A DNA stretch of 64,000 nucleotides from Coriaria nepalensis (GCA_027186245.1 CP114495.1:77001-141000); one strand, 5' to 3'. Counted from the first letter of the stretch, positions 12,963 through 27,161 are shown. Numbers and translations: made by a program. The notes: generated from the sequence alone by a model not told the origin.

Positions 12963-13939
12963 TGACGGATTTCTGAATAATACAAAGAATTTCGGAATCT
13001 AAGAGATAGATTTTAGGAAGAAAAAGGAGGTTTGAGATTGAATCGGATAATAAAAATTTGACATCTCGGAGCTTCTTCTGGGTTTTCTCGATTCGTTCCC
13101 GAGTAAATGAAAATATAAAGATCTCGAACCACACAAGCCCCCTCTCTGTCTACTTTTATGAACAATCTCCCTCTCTCTCTAGGGTTTGAGATTTTGGGGG
13201 AGGAGAGAGGAGAAGGGAGGATTCAGTGGAAGGAAAGACGGGGCGGATTCCATTCTGTTCACTCCTTCTTGTCTGTCCATGTTTCTAGATCCTGACTGTC
13301 CCTTTCAATCCAACAGATTACGGAGGTGCCACGTCAAAAGCACAAGGGGAGAGAGGATATGTTATACGTTTTATATACGGCTCCGTATACGGCTCGTATT
13401 CTACTAATTTCTCTCTCTTCTTCTTGCTTTCGAGTAGACTAACGACAGAGGAGACCCAACTTCTCCATTTTTTTTCCTTCTGCATGAAACGAATAGAGCA
13501 GACCCAATTTCTCTCTCCATTTTTTTTTCCTTCTCCATTTCGAAATTGGAAACCCTAAAACCCCAATATTTTTTCTCCTCGAAATTTTCCGATTTCTGTT
13601 GGTTCGATTTCGATTTCAATTTCGAACTAGTTGGTCCAGTTTTGTTCCAAAGCCCTAATTCAGTATCCCTAATTGCAGGTTTGTTCCATTGCTTGTTGAA
13701 ATTGTTGAATTGTTTAATCTGTTTGTTCCATTCAAAATTGTTTAATATGTTGACTTGTTCCATTCGAATTGTTTAATTTTTTAATTTTTTAATTTGTTTG
13801 TTCCTTTCGAAATTGTACACTATGCTGGAATTGTTGATATCTCAAGCTCGCCGTCCGATGAGGTGAAGAAATTGCTGGAGGTGATTGAGAAAGTGGGGAG
13901 ATTTTCTGGGTTTCGGAAAACGAAGAGGAAGGAGTGCTT
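12963..13939. other. Intergenic; phytolongin 5' side and a coding-like scrap
   Basis: Contains the phytolongin upstream region and CT-rich segments. At about 13821-13960 an open + frame reads IVDISSSPSDEVKKLLEVIE and then KVGRFSGFRKTKRKE. Its composition looks coding-like and it runs into the copia debris. I do not recognise the protein, and no ATG or clear splice site defines it; it may be the remains of an exon cut by the copia insertion. Confidence 0.3.
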
Positions 13940-14940
13940 TATAACAGAAATATCTTCTCCTTGATTTTTTTCTATTTATTTATTTAATTTAATTATGAAA
14001 ATATCTTGTGTATTTTCCTTTCTCGTTAGGTTCGCATAAATATAATTACTATATAAATAAAGTTTACTTATCAATACAATTAAGATGTTTTACACTCTAT
14101 TACAGTTTCGTTTATGGTATCAGAGCAAATTCTCTAACGAGATTCTCCGTATCCTCTTTTCTTTTTCGCAGCCCTAACATGTAGGTATCATGACCGCCGC
14201 TGCCCCTGCAGCCGGCGATCTGGCCCCTGCTGTTCCCATCGCATCCCCCGCTGTGATGGATGTCCAAGGCACACCTCTTGCCTCCGTTGCTGGCCTCCCG
14301 CTCGTCGCCATTAATGCGCATCAACAGCTTCCTCTTCAGCTGACTCCGATCAATTTCCCGTTCTGGCGTGCGCAGGTTGAAGCCCTCTTCATTGGCTATG
14401 ATCTTCTCGGCTACCTTGATGGTTCGTTCGTACCTCCACCGCGTGGTCACGACGTTGCTCCCTCTCCCGCTTATGTGCATTGGTTGCGGCAGGATAGTCT
14501 TATCCTCTTCGCTATCTTTGGTTCTGTCTCGGCGGAGGTCATACCCTTAATCGCAACGGCCCCTACTGCTGCCGCTGCTTGGTTCTCTCTTTTTCGGCTC
14601 TACGCCAACTCCTCGCAATCTCGGGTCATGCAAATTAAGGATGATCACTCGTTGATTACTCTTGGCAATTCCTCGGTTTCCGCCTTTCTTCAACCCATTA
14701 AAGCCAAGGCGGATGAGTTAGCTATCATTGATCACCCTTTATCCGATGATGACATCACTCTCTACGTTCTTAACAGTCTCAGAGCTGCGTATCGTGATAT
14801 TGCTAGTCCCATCTGGGCTCATGGATCTCCGTATCGGTTTGAAGAACTTCACAGCTTACTTGTCGCCGTATTTGATTGTATTTACTATATAAGACAACGA
14901 GAAACAGAGCTGACAAATATATTTTGATTAGTCTTATCTA
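13940..14940 (+). mobile_element. Truncated copia element: LTR end, primer site and gag
   Basis: The primer-binding site tggtatcagagc lies at 14115-14126, just after an LTR-like end. The gag ORF at 14190-14927 reads LPLQLTPINFPFWRAQVEAL, later AAAWFSLFRLYANSSQSRVMQIK and SVSAFLQPIKAKADELA, typical of copia gag (UBN2/retrotran_gag family). It is GC-richer than its surroundings. The frame ends at KETEL-like sequence in which the motif acgagaaacag recurs (about 14892 and 14947). Everything after gag (protease to RNase H) is absent, so the element is truncated or internally deleted. The left LTR boundary is approximate. Confidence 0.8.
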
Positions 14941-16778
14941 AGACTACGAGAAACAGCGTTCTTATTTTTCCTATTTTGATTGTGTTTATTTTTCCTAATT
15001 TATTTATCTTACTTCACAATTTGTCCAATTTGAAGTTTTTCATAATGCTTCTGATGGTATGCATTACTCTATTAAAATAAATTTAGATTCTCTAAAGATA
15101 AAAGGTATATTATAAATTTTAATATAACAGTAACTTTACTACACAAGATAACAACACAATATCTTAATTCAAAAATCAAATATAAACATGATAACCAGAA
15201 CTTGTCGAAAAAACCAACTTGAAAATGAAAATAAACTTGAAAAATGAAAACCAACCTCATAACTAACATCATAACAAACTCAAAACAACACAACATCCAT
15301 ACAATATACTTATTACATGAAATTAAAAAGAGTAATTTAAAGTAGATATTTTATGCATCACCTTGATCCTCGTGATGTCTAAATTGAAAATCTTCGTACT
15401 ATCCAAATTGAGAGTAATATGTATTGTAGGCATCAATGCTCTCATACTATATCCAATATGTGAGTGGGAAATTTCTCATTCATTATGATGAAGTATAAAA
15501 CTACAAATAAAGAATGTAAAAAATATAAAACGGTAATTAATAAAGATGTCAAATAATTAAATCTATATATATATATATCTTTATATATTTGTATGTATAC
15601 AATATTATCAAAGGTACATCGAAATCATCTTGTAATTATAGTTCTCGAGCTACTGGTTGGAAAGACGAGCATTCTCATTGTTGGGATGACGACCCACTAC
15701 CGGCCTTTTGTCCACCACGTGAAGGTTTTGTATGTTCGAGGATGCTCTTCATCTGCTTGTTTCCCAGCTGTCTTGCCTATCTCTCTTTAAATCCAGCTAT
15801 AACTAGTTCAAAAGGAGGATCAGTCAATGTGGAAGAATCATTCGTACCTTCCTCCGCATTCAAAGTAAGGTTGACATTTTCTAATCAATCCGACATGATT
15901 CTTTAGACGTCAATGACGGTAGGCTATATTTGTGGTCCCACACCGAATCTTTATAATGTCGATGAGAATATATTAATGTCTCATTCGAGTTGCAATAGCT
16001 ACAATATGTGGATTTTCATGCAATAATGATTTTTTTGTGAAATGGACATTAACTTAAATCTCATTTCTAACTTTTCGTAATATAGTAAGAAGTTCTAGTA
16101 TAATTTTCTAATATTGCAACAAAAATTATTCAATTTTATCATGAGTTTTTTTGAGAGCATCTTTTCACGAAATATGGTCCATAATAAAACTATCATTTTT
16201 AACTTTAATATCTTATCGATCTCCTTACACCTTTGAGATGGGAAGTCATTTTCGTTTGAATGAAGAATAATCTCTACCTTTTTAGTTGTTATTCTTGAGT
16301 GAGTAAAAAAAACCTATAATCTTATATTTGTAAGGAAATATTTTTGACATATTACTTCCTATATAATTTCATCCAAAAGAATTATTTTTGTGGGTAAAGT
16401 TATCCATATAAAAGTTGTAAGGTTCTCTTTTAGCTTTCTACGGGTGCCAAAATCAATATATTTGGACGTTTGTAGTAAACGTTATGTTCGTTTTACTAAA
16501 ATATATTTTTAGTAATAAATATGGAAAAATAAACCATTGAGATGAATGTAATAATTTACTTAAATTTGGAATTTGCATTGACATAACTAAAGTATGATGA
16601 ATTTTTCTTTTATATTTACCAAACTAAAATTCCATATTTAAATAAAATTAATCAATTAAATATATCTTAATAAGTTATTACTTAATCAAAAAATTAATAA
16701 ATTTTAAATTAGTCGATAATTTAATATTTCGTTAAATTAATAAATTTATCTTATCGTAATATTATTAATTTATTGAGA

Positions 16779-16843
<65 letters not shown>

Positions 16844-17012
16844 CTAAAACCAATTACATAACTTACACACTCCATGGGACCATCATTAATGTGAAATATA
16901 TATTATACATCGTTTCATAATAACTCTACTAATGTATTAATTAAACCATATAAAGTAGGTATCTCTTTCACTTATGTATAGTGACAAATATATAATTTAT
17001 TTATATAAATTC
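14941..17012. other. AT-rich intergenic region
   Basis: No gene that I can support. A 105-codon ORF at 15589-15906 has no recognisable domain. A (TA)n microsatellite lies at about 16783-16840. Confidence 0.5.
16783..16840. repeat. (TA)n microsatellite
   Basis: About 29 uninterrupted TA dinucleotides. Confidence 0.97.
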
Positions 17013-19126
17013 CTAACCCAAATCGCCAAAATCATGTCGCCCTCCACGAATGCCCAGAGGAAAGGCCCACTCCTCACCGCTTGGGAAGTCAGGCCCATTT
17101 CCCACAACCTGTCTTGCCTGCATGCGGGTTCCATTGTTGCCCTTTGGGCTTTTTGGGGCCTGGTATGTTGCAGTTCCCCCGCCCGAACTTGATGAGTCAC
17201 AATTAGATCCAAGAAGTGACCCTCTCCTTGTTGATGAGTTCCAATTTGGGCTCAGAGTTTTGACTGTTTTGACAGGTCCTTGACTTCTCACCTTGGCCCT
17301 GGCAGACTGGGTTGGGGACATGTAGCTTGGAACATTCTTAGAGTTCCGTGAGCGCTGTCGTCGAGATGAGTATGGACCTCGATCACACAATGGGCCCATA
17401 TTGAGGTTAGACGAGGCAGGAGAAGCGACAACATCATCCATTTCGACAGTATTCTCCGACATGTCGTCGGTTGTGGTGAGCATCATATGGGCGTGATGCT
17501 GTCCCCCTGAGGCCGAGGAACGAACATGGTGGGGCTGAGATGACATCCAGCTTTCAAGCGAATTCCAACCCCATTGAACCTTATCATGTCCATGATCTGC
17601 ATTGAATCCAAACTCATTCATGTTCGGACCAGCTGCCGATGTTTCTTCTTCGTCGTCGTCTTTGTGTTGCTGCTGTTAATCATAATGTCATAGAGTCAAC
17701 GATATTCACATTTCTCTACTAAGAATATCGACATGATGAAAAATATTGGAAATTAAGAATTTTGGACTAACATGGTATGCATGATATGCATAAGCCAGCG
17801 CTCTTTCCCTCCTCATAACCATAGCAGCAGTTTCATGTTTCCTGCCAGCCTTTTGCTTGATTTCTTCCAAACTAATGCGATGCCTTCCATCCCAACCTTG
17901 AGTAGTTTCATTAATTATTTTTCTTCTCATGGAGATGTTCGCATTTTGCTCTGCTTCTTGTTCCTCCACTTTCTCTTGAAGCTTATCATGTGTCAATTGG
18001 AGTCGGCGAGCTCGTACTCTTGCTTGTACACGAACTAAGGCTTGAATACACCGCATTGTCATTTGCGCCTGCTTACGGACATTGTACCCTCTCACTAATG
18101 CCTGTAGCCTCACTAGCCCCTTCAAAGCACGCAGGGCCCTCCGAGCCTACGTTAACACGGACACAATTTATTACAAAGTATCCCCCCGTGCAAATGTCCA
18201 ATAAACCGAAGGTTCTTCGAAGGCCCGTAGAGTAATAATAGTAGTAGAGTGTAAAATTTATTACCAAGTAGCCTTTATAATATGATTGAATAAGAGTTGC
18301 AGCCCTTTCTTCCATGGAGTACTTGTGGCTGTAGCCTGCCAAACGCACTACTTTAGCAGCGGCTTGAGCGGCTGCCACCGCAGCTTCTGCAGCCACAGCA
18401 GTGGCCATGGCTACAGCAATGGCATGATTTCTGTCTTCGGTTACCGGAGTGGATGAAGTGCTCTCATCATTGGTGTTATCTGGGTCGGAACCTTCTGTCG
18501 GGAAATGTTTCAAAGATACAACCTCCGGTGCGTCTTGATGCCAATTCTGTTGCACTTTCTCATCCTGTGGTTTATTATGATGTCCCTGATAATCCCGACA
18601 TGTTGATCAAAACTTGATAAGCAATTTGCAGCTTCATCACCATATGATGTTTAAGACACTGATAACCTCTCTAATTAACATATGATGCTTGAAGAAAAAT
18701 GGTATTGTGAATATGACAGAGACCTAACATAAGCGGCACACATGATGCACTTTAAGATGAATATTGATGTGAAGACTTATTAATTAGGTGGAGTGATAGC
18801 AGTATGTCATAACTCACGAGTGGCTTCACATTATATTGGCCATATTCATGATGGGGACCGCATATATAATAGCGATGCATGCTTGTGGACGCAACATCCT
18901 TATCACTAGCTAGATTCAAAAAAGCACACCACATATATAAGTATCATATATTTGTGTATGTTGTACGGCACGCCACTTTAATCTCCAAATTTACATTAAT
19001 TAAGCGAAATTAAACGAGCAACGAGGCACTGAGATGCATGATCACCTTTTTCTCCAGCAAGTCCTTGGAAGAAGATTGGAAGACTTTCTTCACAGTGGAG
19101 AACCAGCCGTTTCCCTTCTTCCCCAT
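17013..19126 (-). CDS. IQ67-domain (IQD) calmodulin-binding protein
   Basis: Four minus-strand exons: 19046-19126, 18265-18585, 17772-18146 and 17013-17672. They join in phase 0 to 478 residues. The N-terminus is [20 protein letters not shown]. The IQ67 domain, at about residues 119-185, holds three IQ motifs ([42 protein letters not shown]). It is interrupted by the phase-0 intron after GYL that characterises the family. An Ala-rich helix ([18 protein letters not shown]) precedes it, and the C-terminus carries the basic [19 protein letters not shown] segment. IQDs are scaffold proteins that bind calmodulin and kinesin light chains and associate with microtubules, membrane or nucleus, affecting cell shape. 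I cannot assign a specific IQD number. Confidence 0.93.
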
Positions 19127-22100
19127 CCGATCCGGTTGAATAGATCTGCTAGTTAATCAATATTGCCATTGTCATTGCCATTGTAAATGCATGTTACGAA
19201 ATCCATGTCGAACCAGTGAAAATCCTAAGACGAAGATAGGCAAAAAGATATATATGCACATGTCTGTTTGAAATTCTAAACACCCAAGTAGACAGTGATA
19301 TAGAGAAGAAGGTACCTGAGATGAGTAGTACTCTTTGATTTTAGCCGTCCATCTTGTTAAGAGAGAAGATTGTGGTGAATGAGTACCTTCTAGGGTTAGG
19401 GAAGGGAAACCAGAAGAGAAAGTAGTAGTAAGTAGCAACTGCAACGCGGGAAACTGCCGTTGGTATTTAAGGATGTCACAAGGAGGGTGGGGGGGAACCG
19501 ATCCGAGTGGAGTTTGTAGTAATGGAGGTTATTTTTGGCTTAAAGCCACAATCATGAATGAACCACCTAATTAACCTTCACAACTTAAAAAAGCATGCGT
19601 ATGTTGGGCTGTCCTTTATTAATTTGGTCCCACCTAATCAAATTACTCCATTCATTCATGTCGTTGCTTATATATCCCCCTACCAACACCTAACTCAAAT
19701 ATGTTGCAACAGTAGCCAACATTTTCTTACTACGGATCATGAATCGATTAGTTCCTTAATAACCCAGTTACAAGGAACTCTTTAGGTTAATCTATAATCA
19801 TACAAGGTTATTTTAGAAGAAACGGAGTTGTACTTCTCTTTAATTGGGGTCCCAACCAAGTGTTTCTAAGTTGTTTCTTTTTTACGTGAATTTTTCTGAC
19901 CCTTTTTTTATGAATAAACTAAATCTAAACCTTCTAAACTTTCGTTATATTTTTTTTTATAACTTTTATAAATTACGTTTAGATCACTCATTTTCAAATT
20001 CCATAAAAGAAAATATGAAGATCCAATCATGTATCAGGTATATGATCATTATTTACTCCATTTTAAAATTTTAATAAGCTTAAAATTGTTTGAAATTCAA
20101 AAATCGAAATCAGATTAAAATTAAGTTATTTATATAAGTGAATCATTAAAAAAAAAATTAGAATTGAATAAATCTTTAAACATATCAAAAGTTTAAAAAT
20201 GAGCATGTAAATATTAAGAGTGTTCGTCAGCCGAATGACTCAAATTTAAACGATTTTTTGTAATTAACTCAAATATGACCGGTTTAAAAATTTTCACCGA
20301 GGGTTAATCAAAATGGGCTTAGAAATCTGCCAAGATATCGGCTTGGGTTGGGGATACCCACCGTCGATCAGGTTTAAAAAATATATAATAAACTAAAAAA
20401 AGCATAATAACTTAATAATTAATAATATTATTAGCATCGTCGTCTCATGGTAAAGAGCTCACACAAAATGGAGTGAAAGTGATGACATTATTAAAGAGAA
20501 AAGGTTTCGCAGTCTCGAGGCAGAGAGCTCGTATGAAAGGGAATGGAAATTGAGAGGGAATAAAAAAAATGAATTGAAAATTGTAAGGTCAATGATAAAG
20601 AGTAAATTTTGTAAAGTTAAAAACATATCTACTATAATCAATAGATAGATAGGTGGTGGGTGGGCCTGTATATAATTATATATTTTAAACTATATATATA
20701 TATATTAATAGTACTAATATACGATCTGGATTATTGCTTTACTTAATTTATCCTCGTATAATTAAAATATAATTTTTCTTAAAATAATTTCTTAATTAGT
20801 AGTCAATTTTTTCATACATAAAAATAGAGTTATTATAATACTGCTACTAACTGTATATGTATTTATTATGAGATTTCAAAATATTTATAAATAGATTCTC
20901 AAAATATTGATGAGTTTTTACAATACACCAAAAATATTTATAACTATCATTATTTACGATACTAAAGCGAAAATTTACAACATAGCTCAGTCCTGGTACA
21001 ACTACCTTCTCTGTGTATATCGTACTCTTTCGACAAGTTTGTTAGAATAACTAGATTGGTTGCTTACTCTTGTGCCTACAACATGGAAAGTAAGATGTGT
21101 ATTTTCACTCAACAAGTACAAACATAATTCACAAAACAGTAAATACATATAATATATGAAACATATAATATTTAATAATCTTAAGCTCATATTCTTCATA
21201 AAAATTAATATATATTCTCATCTTACTCTTTCTTATATACTCTTACATTTTCTTTTATTGGGTTATGCTTATGTACCAAATGAGTGTTTGACTAATGGAA
21301 AGACAATGGAGCAACCCGATCTGAACACCAACCTTGTATGCTTGGCATGTATTAACATAACGTAAAATAATCTTCTCTTTATTGGGTATCGACCATTCCT
21401 TCGAGAATTTGGTACGATACTTAGTTATTTTATCTTATTTCTTTATATTTTCATATATCTCATAATTTCCTAACATAAAAGATGATGTAAACTTTGCATG
21501 ATTCTAATGAGTACATATGTTATTTAAGAATTTCTAAAAGCAACAACTATAGCAATTATAACACTCATTATAGTCAATCAATTCACGACGACAATTCAAT
21601 TAACAATGTGAACAACCATGCAATCATTAGAAACAACTCAACAAATTTAAAAAACAGCTTACATATTATAAGTGAAGTTTGTACTTACATAAAGTCTAGG
21701 CTATTTTGTACGAGTTTCTTTTTCAGAATTTCTTTAAATCTGAAGTCATTTAATAAATTGAGCATGTATATAAACTTAACTTAGCAAGAATTTCATTTTT
21801 AAAATATCTTACTATTAATTAATCTTATTTAGTTCCTCTCTAACTCTTAACCAATTTAACTCTCGACCGTGACCCAAAATCCTTTATTTCTAATAATATA
21901 AAAAATAATCATCCCTTACTCAAAACTTTATTTTAAGAAAATTACCGATTTCCTTGAAAATCTATCAGCTAATATATTAGGTTTATAAATCCTAACATCC
22001 GACTATCAATGTTATAAGCCATTATTCTAAACTATTATATATCACTCTTAACTAATACTACAATATAGTGATTAAACTCAACGAAACATACAAGAAAATA

Positions 22101-23560
22101 ATTCGAAACCTTATTCTAATATACAAGTCTAATCAATATCATTCTCTTCCTATACCTTAATCCATGACTTGAGATTAAATTATCCTTAAAATCTTAATCA
22201 ACTTAAGGTTACTAAGTCACAAGTTTCATTATCTTAATTCATGTATTCTTAGAATCTTGACCAATTTAATATTATTTACCGACTAGTTTCATGTTCTAAT
22301 AGAATATGATGTACAATTTAAAACTAAATAGCACATTTATATAGCCCTAACAAATCGTATTCTTCATTTTAACCAACAATGACTAGCACCAATTTTGAAT
22401 TGAATTTATTTTCATTACCCATTTCCAAATAAATCAATTTTACCTACAACCTTGATCTACTATATATCAATAACTTTATTCATACTTCTTTAGCTAAGCA
22501 TATAAGTAACGAATTTAAGTTGCAACTACAGAACACTATCTGTTTAATTGTCCAACTATTATCAAGTGTATTTAAAACCTAGTTTTATTTAATTGGGAAT
22601 CGCCTTATTATTGTTAATTCTTTTTTGTTCTTCTCTTTTTTAACGACTCAAATATCAAACCACCCTAAACTAATCACATCTTCATTTCAAAACTTCACTA
22701 CAATGTATTAGTTTAATTTGAATTCAAATCTTGACATCCAACTAACTAATATGACACAATTCATCACTTCTTTAACAAATTATTTCCATCTCCAAATATC
22801 TTTTCAAAACTATTATAATATATATTGAAAAATTGAGAAACTGAGAAATTAGGGCACTCATCTATATTAGTTAACGTTGTTTTATATAAAGATATTACTA
22901 ATTATGAGTTGGAATAGGAGGAAGTTGATGCAATTGGATAGAAATTTTTTAGAGGTTTCAAAGAGCTTCGTCCATGGAAGAAGTAAAAGTCAAAAAAAAA
23001 AAAAAAAAGGGGGGGGTAGCGGTGAAGTTTGCTGTTGAAATGTTTCATTACAAGTGTGGGCTCTACTAATTTGCCAACATGTTTAAACAAGTTTGTATCA
23101 TAGACTGAAATATCACCACCTTCAAACAACTATTGAAATTTCAAACTTTTATGTTTGACTAAGAATTTGTGGGCGGCAATAGTAGGAAGAAAGTGTGAGT
23201 GTGGACTTTTGGCCACTTAGGTTTTATAATATCTAATGGGTCCCTTTAAACCTCTAGGACAAAATCAATTAGAGTTATTTAATTTGACAATTTAACTTAT
23301 GTTTAAGAAAAATATCACACGGTTAGTACATAGATTAGTCTCATTAAGTCCTGGTTAGTTAAAGAGGGTATCACAAATCATGATTTAGTGGCTAAACATA
23401 CTACCGATGAACTAAGTATAAGTCAATTAGGAAATAAGAAGTGATCCTACTATCTAAGTCATTTATATAGGACAGCTTGAGAAAGGTGCCAAACAAAACT
23501 TATAAAAATATAGAATTTCGTTGTTAACTAAGTATAATTTATTTTTCTAAATCACTGAAG
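19127..23560. other. Gene-poor AT-rich region
   Basis: The IQD 5' leader and promoter lie at the left. The rest is very AT-rich with only short, domain-less ORFs. A poly-A/poly-G junction is at about 22995-23018. No gene, RNA or complete element is recognisable. Confidence 0.5.
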
Positions 23561-23572
23561 ATTGTTGCATAG

Positions 23573-23850
23573 AAATGGTATACAGGTTCAATGTTCTTCT
23601 ACCTAATGGGAAAAGTGTAGGACTGACCTTACGAGACTCTGAACCTGAAATGCGAATAGAGGTCTTCGTCATTTTGATAAAAGAAGAAAACCTACGAGTT
23701 TGGCGGCTTTCTGATTCTTTGGAGCAGACGAGAAAGATAAAGTGGAAGAATTGCTACTTGTCGCTTGAAGGTGTGGCTGACGTAAAGATAAAAACTTTCT
23801 TGAACAAGAATTTCAGGCCTCACAAGTGTCACATTTTATGGCTTCATGTG
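23573..23850 (+). pseudogene. Isolated exon of a GMI1/SMCHD1-like gene
   Basis: A single open segment reads YRFNVLLPNGKSVGLTLRD, then PEMRIEVFVILIKEENLRVW and KNFRPHKCHILWLH, followed by a good donor (gtgagtatc) and preceded by tgcatag. The pattern (LLPNG, PEM, KCHILxLH) matches my memory of the N-terminal part of plant GMI1, an SMC-hinge GHKL-ATPase protein related to SMCHD1 that acts in DNA repair. No neighbouring exons for the ATPase or hinge were found, so this is a gene fragment rather than a gene. Family assignment is from remembered sequence and needs a database search. Confidence 0.5.
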
Positions 23851-24290
23851 AGTATCACTTTAGTCTTATGTCATTGTGCTGCTTTGGACTGAAATATTTG
23901 AAACTCCCACATTGTATAGTCAAGAAGGAAAAAAAGAAAAAAGAAAAAAAAAGAAGCTATTTGGGTTTTCTATTTTAGCAAAAAACGCTAAATATTATCG
24001 CTTCACCGATCTTCAAAAGGAAGAGCAATCGGAGGAATGCCTCCATATTTAAGTGTAAATATAATTTTCTACTGCATTACATGGTTTTGCATTTTTTTTT
24101 TTCTTTCTTTTTCGTTTGTTGGGCACATAAAGAGTATTGTTGTATTTACATAGAAATAGTCAATTTTGATTTTCAAAATGAAAGTGTGGCTAAGAAGTTT
24201 CTTTTGATTATATATTAAACTGTTTGTATGAATAATATGGCACTGCAACTTTGTCGATCTTGGCTTGACATATCTATAGTCAAGATCAAT
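23851..24290. other. Short intergenic stretch
   Basis: A-rich and T-rich runs at about 23930-23955 and 24093-24115. No feature is recognised. Confidence 0.4.
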
Positions 24291-24299
24291 TGAAAAACT

Positions 24300-26780
24300 A
24301 AGGAATAGTTTGGCGAAGTAAGACTTTATATGGAGATTTTATAGTAGGGGTGTAGGTAGTCGGTTGATAAGATAATATATTGTTTGGATACTTTTCCCTA
24401 AAATCGTAATAGTAAATTGGTTTGAAATCGAAGAGCTCGAGTTATATTTAAAAGATGATAGTATTTACGCTTGATTATCTCATTTTGTTGAGTGATGTAA
24501 GTACATGTGTGTTGAAAGATAGTACCTCATTCATTAAGAAAAGAACGCATTGATGTAAATTCACCTCCATTATCGGCACATAAAATCTTTATGTCTCGAT
24601 TAAGTTATATTTTAACCCATAAGAAAAAATGATTTTAACTACGAGTGGGTATTGGATTTAAAGCTCATAAGATGTACCCAAATAAAACGAGTGAAATCAT
24701 CAACAATTGTTAAGAAATAATGAGCTTCAGAATGTGTATAAATTTTGTGTGGTCCCCAAATATCACAATAAATCAAATCAAATAGTGCAATTATTTTTTT
24801 ATTGAACTTGTGGGAAAAGATAAACAAGTTTGTTTTGCCAAGGGATAAATTTCACAAACATGCTTAAAATTAAAGGTAATTTATGGAAAAGATTTGGATG
24901 GGTGGTAGAGTAAAGCAGTGGATGGATGTTCGAGTTATTGGTGCCAAAGGTCGGAAGTGTGGGCTATGTGATTGACAATGTGGGGATTTTGGGTTGGTGC
25001 AAGATAGTAAATACCATTAAAATGCTTGCTCAGGCTAATCATCCTCCTCATGCCCACGTCCTGCACAACACAAAAATCTAGGTAAAATATTATGATACAT
25101 CGCAAAACTTATGTCAATTTACTTATAGATATCAAACTGACACGAAATTTAGGCATATGAAGAACTCCATCAAGTCTGATGACAATTGAACGGACCCTAT
25201 ACTTTTAATGTGTGCATGTTCTCCATTTGGTAAACCAACAAAATTATGAATCGGCTCATTTATATTATGTATTGGTGTGTTGGTGAATGTTTAAATATGT
25301 GATCCGTTGCTCCACTATAAAAAATCCAATATAAAGTTGAATATGCATAATGCTCAATATTATTGCAACTGGGTGTAAATATACCTATTGCATTTGCAAT
25401 TGGTTGATTGTTACCATTTTTGCCGAACAATACCATAATCTGCTTATACTCTTTTGTTGTGAAGGTTGGGCTTCCATTAATCGATTCCTTCTTCATCTCA
25501 ACATTGTGGGTTAATGTCTTCTTATTCTTAGGCTTCACATTTTTCTATGCCATTTGTGACCCACTGGAAACCCAATAGATAATTACACTACTACATTAAG
25601 TGTCCTCCTTGCTCACAATGCGTACAAAACTTGCAATTGAAAGATGAATCATGATAAGAAGAAGAGTCGCAACGTTGTGAGGTGGAGTCACGACCTCCAT
25701 CATGTGATCGAGTAATGGCATGGGCTGCTGGAAGAATCTCCCGACGACTCGCGACCTCCATATGCCTCTCTTGCTGAACAATCAGGCCATGAACCTTTCT
25801 TGTGTTCAGAAGAGGAGTCGTCATCAAGATCGATCCACAAACTTGAGAATATAGTTCATTAAGCCCCATGAGGAACTGCATCACCTTCTCCTTCTCCTCT
25901 CTATCAGCAATCTTCTTCAACATGTCGCGAGAACAAGTGATGGGTTCCTGATAGGATCTCAATTCGTCCCAAAGACCCTTGAGTTTGGTGTAGTAGGTAG
26001 AGACGGAGAGAGATCCTTGGTAACATTCGGCAATTTTTTGTCGAATTTGATATATGATCAATTCATCTCCTTGAGAGAATTTGTCCTTCAAGTCATTCTA
26101 AATCGTTGCTACTGTATCCGAATAGATCACATTGCGAGATATCTCCAGTTAGATGGAATTAAGGATCCAAAATACCGCTAGATCATTTATGGATTTGTCA
26201 ATGAGACCAAACTTGTTCTTGGCGCTGAGGCTGCGATGCATTGAACGACACCACTCCCTATAGTTGCATCCATTTATAAGTGTGCTAACTAGAATAAGTC
26301 CTGGTGTAAAGCCTGATGATCAGGTAAGATAGCCTTCTTTTCATTGCCCTATGATGTGGAGTCTAAAGTTTTCTTTTGTTTTTCAACTCTATTATTGTCT
26401 GTGTAGTTGTTTCCTATGTCAACCATGTTGTCGATGAAGTGATGTTTGTGTTTTGGTTGTAGCTGAAAATGTTAGGCTAGATACATTAGAATAGGTGTTC
26501 CGATACCATAAACAAAAAGATGAATTCAATTCTCAATGATTCAGTCAAGTGTATAGATTAGCTAAATACAATAACAATACTATTCTAGGAATATAAATTA
26601 TACATTAATTAAGATCCTATAATCAAACTAGGCTGATTTGATACATATACATAAATGTAATCCACAATTTATAGCTTAACTAATTCTCTTTCCTTTAATA
26701 TACCAACTTATCAAGAAAATGGAACCCCAAAAACTCAATAAAGTAATGCAATAAATTCACGCCATTTTTATCCCGGAAGA
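24300..26780 (-). mobile_element. Truncated Ty1/copia retrotransposon
   Basis: On the minus strand a primer-binding site, tggtatcggaac, is at about 26496-26507, next to an LTR-like end that extends to roughly 26720-26780. Gag follows at 26091-25591 (LKGLWDELRSYQEP, VMQFLMGLNELYSQV and the zinc-knuckle beginning CKFCTHCEQGGH). A protease remnant lies near 25300 (WIFYSGATDHIF, where an active Asp is expected in place of Tyr). Integrase is at 24827-24300 (DLIYCDIWGPHK, FLTIVDDFTRFIWVHLM and a decayed core). Reverse transcriptase and RNase H are absent, so the element stops inside integrase. Several stops and shifts make it inactive. Confidence 0.82.
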
Positions 26781-27161
26781 ATATCATCATGACATCAAGG
26801 TCAAGTTGTCATTTTTCCCTTTTCTTTCTAAATATTATCAGGCGGATAATACGTCGACGTTTCACTGGTCCTATCTAGATATTCTCCAAAGCTCACAGCA
26901 CAACCTGGTACTTAGACTAATAGCCTCTTCTCTTTTTACAATCTGCTCGACCTCTCCGTATCTTCCTTCTCTTCCATTTCTAGAAATTCTCCAACCGTAC
27001 ATGGTAACTCCATAATCGAAGAGATGCCCTTCTAAATTCACCCTCAAATTTCTCAAACGCCCCATTAAAGTTCTTATTTTCTGACCTCTCCATGAACCTA
27101 TCTCCACCAATAAGATTAGCCTGATTGCTCAATTATTTACCGGGGAAAAATCTTAACGACC

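Noticed and set aside
15589..15906. 105-codon ORF in AT-rich DNA
   Set aside because: No domain, splice context or coding-like neighbour; about what chance allows.
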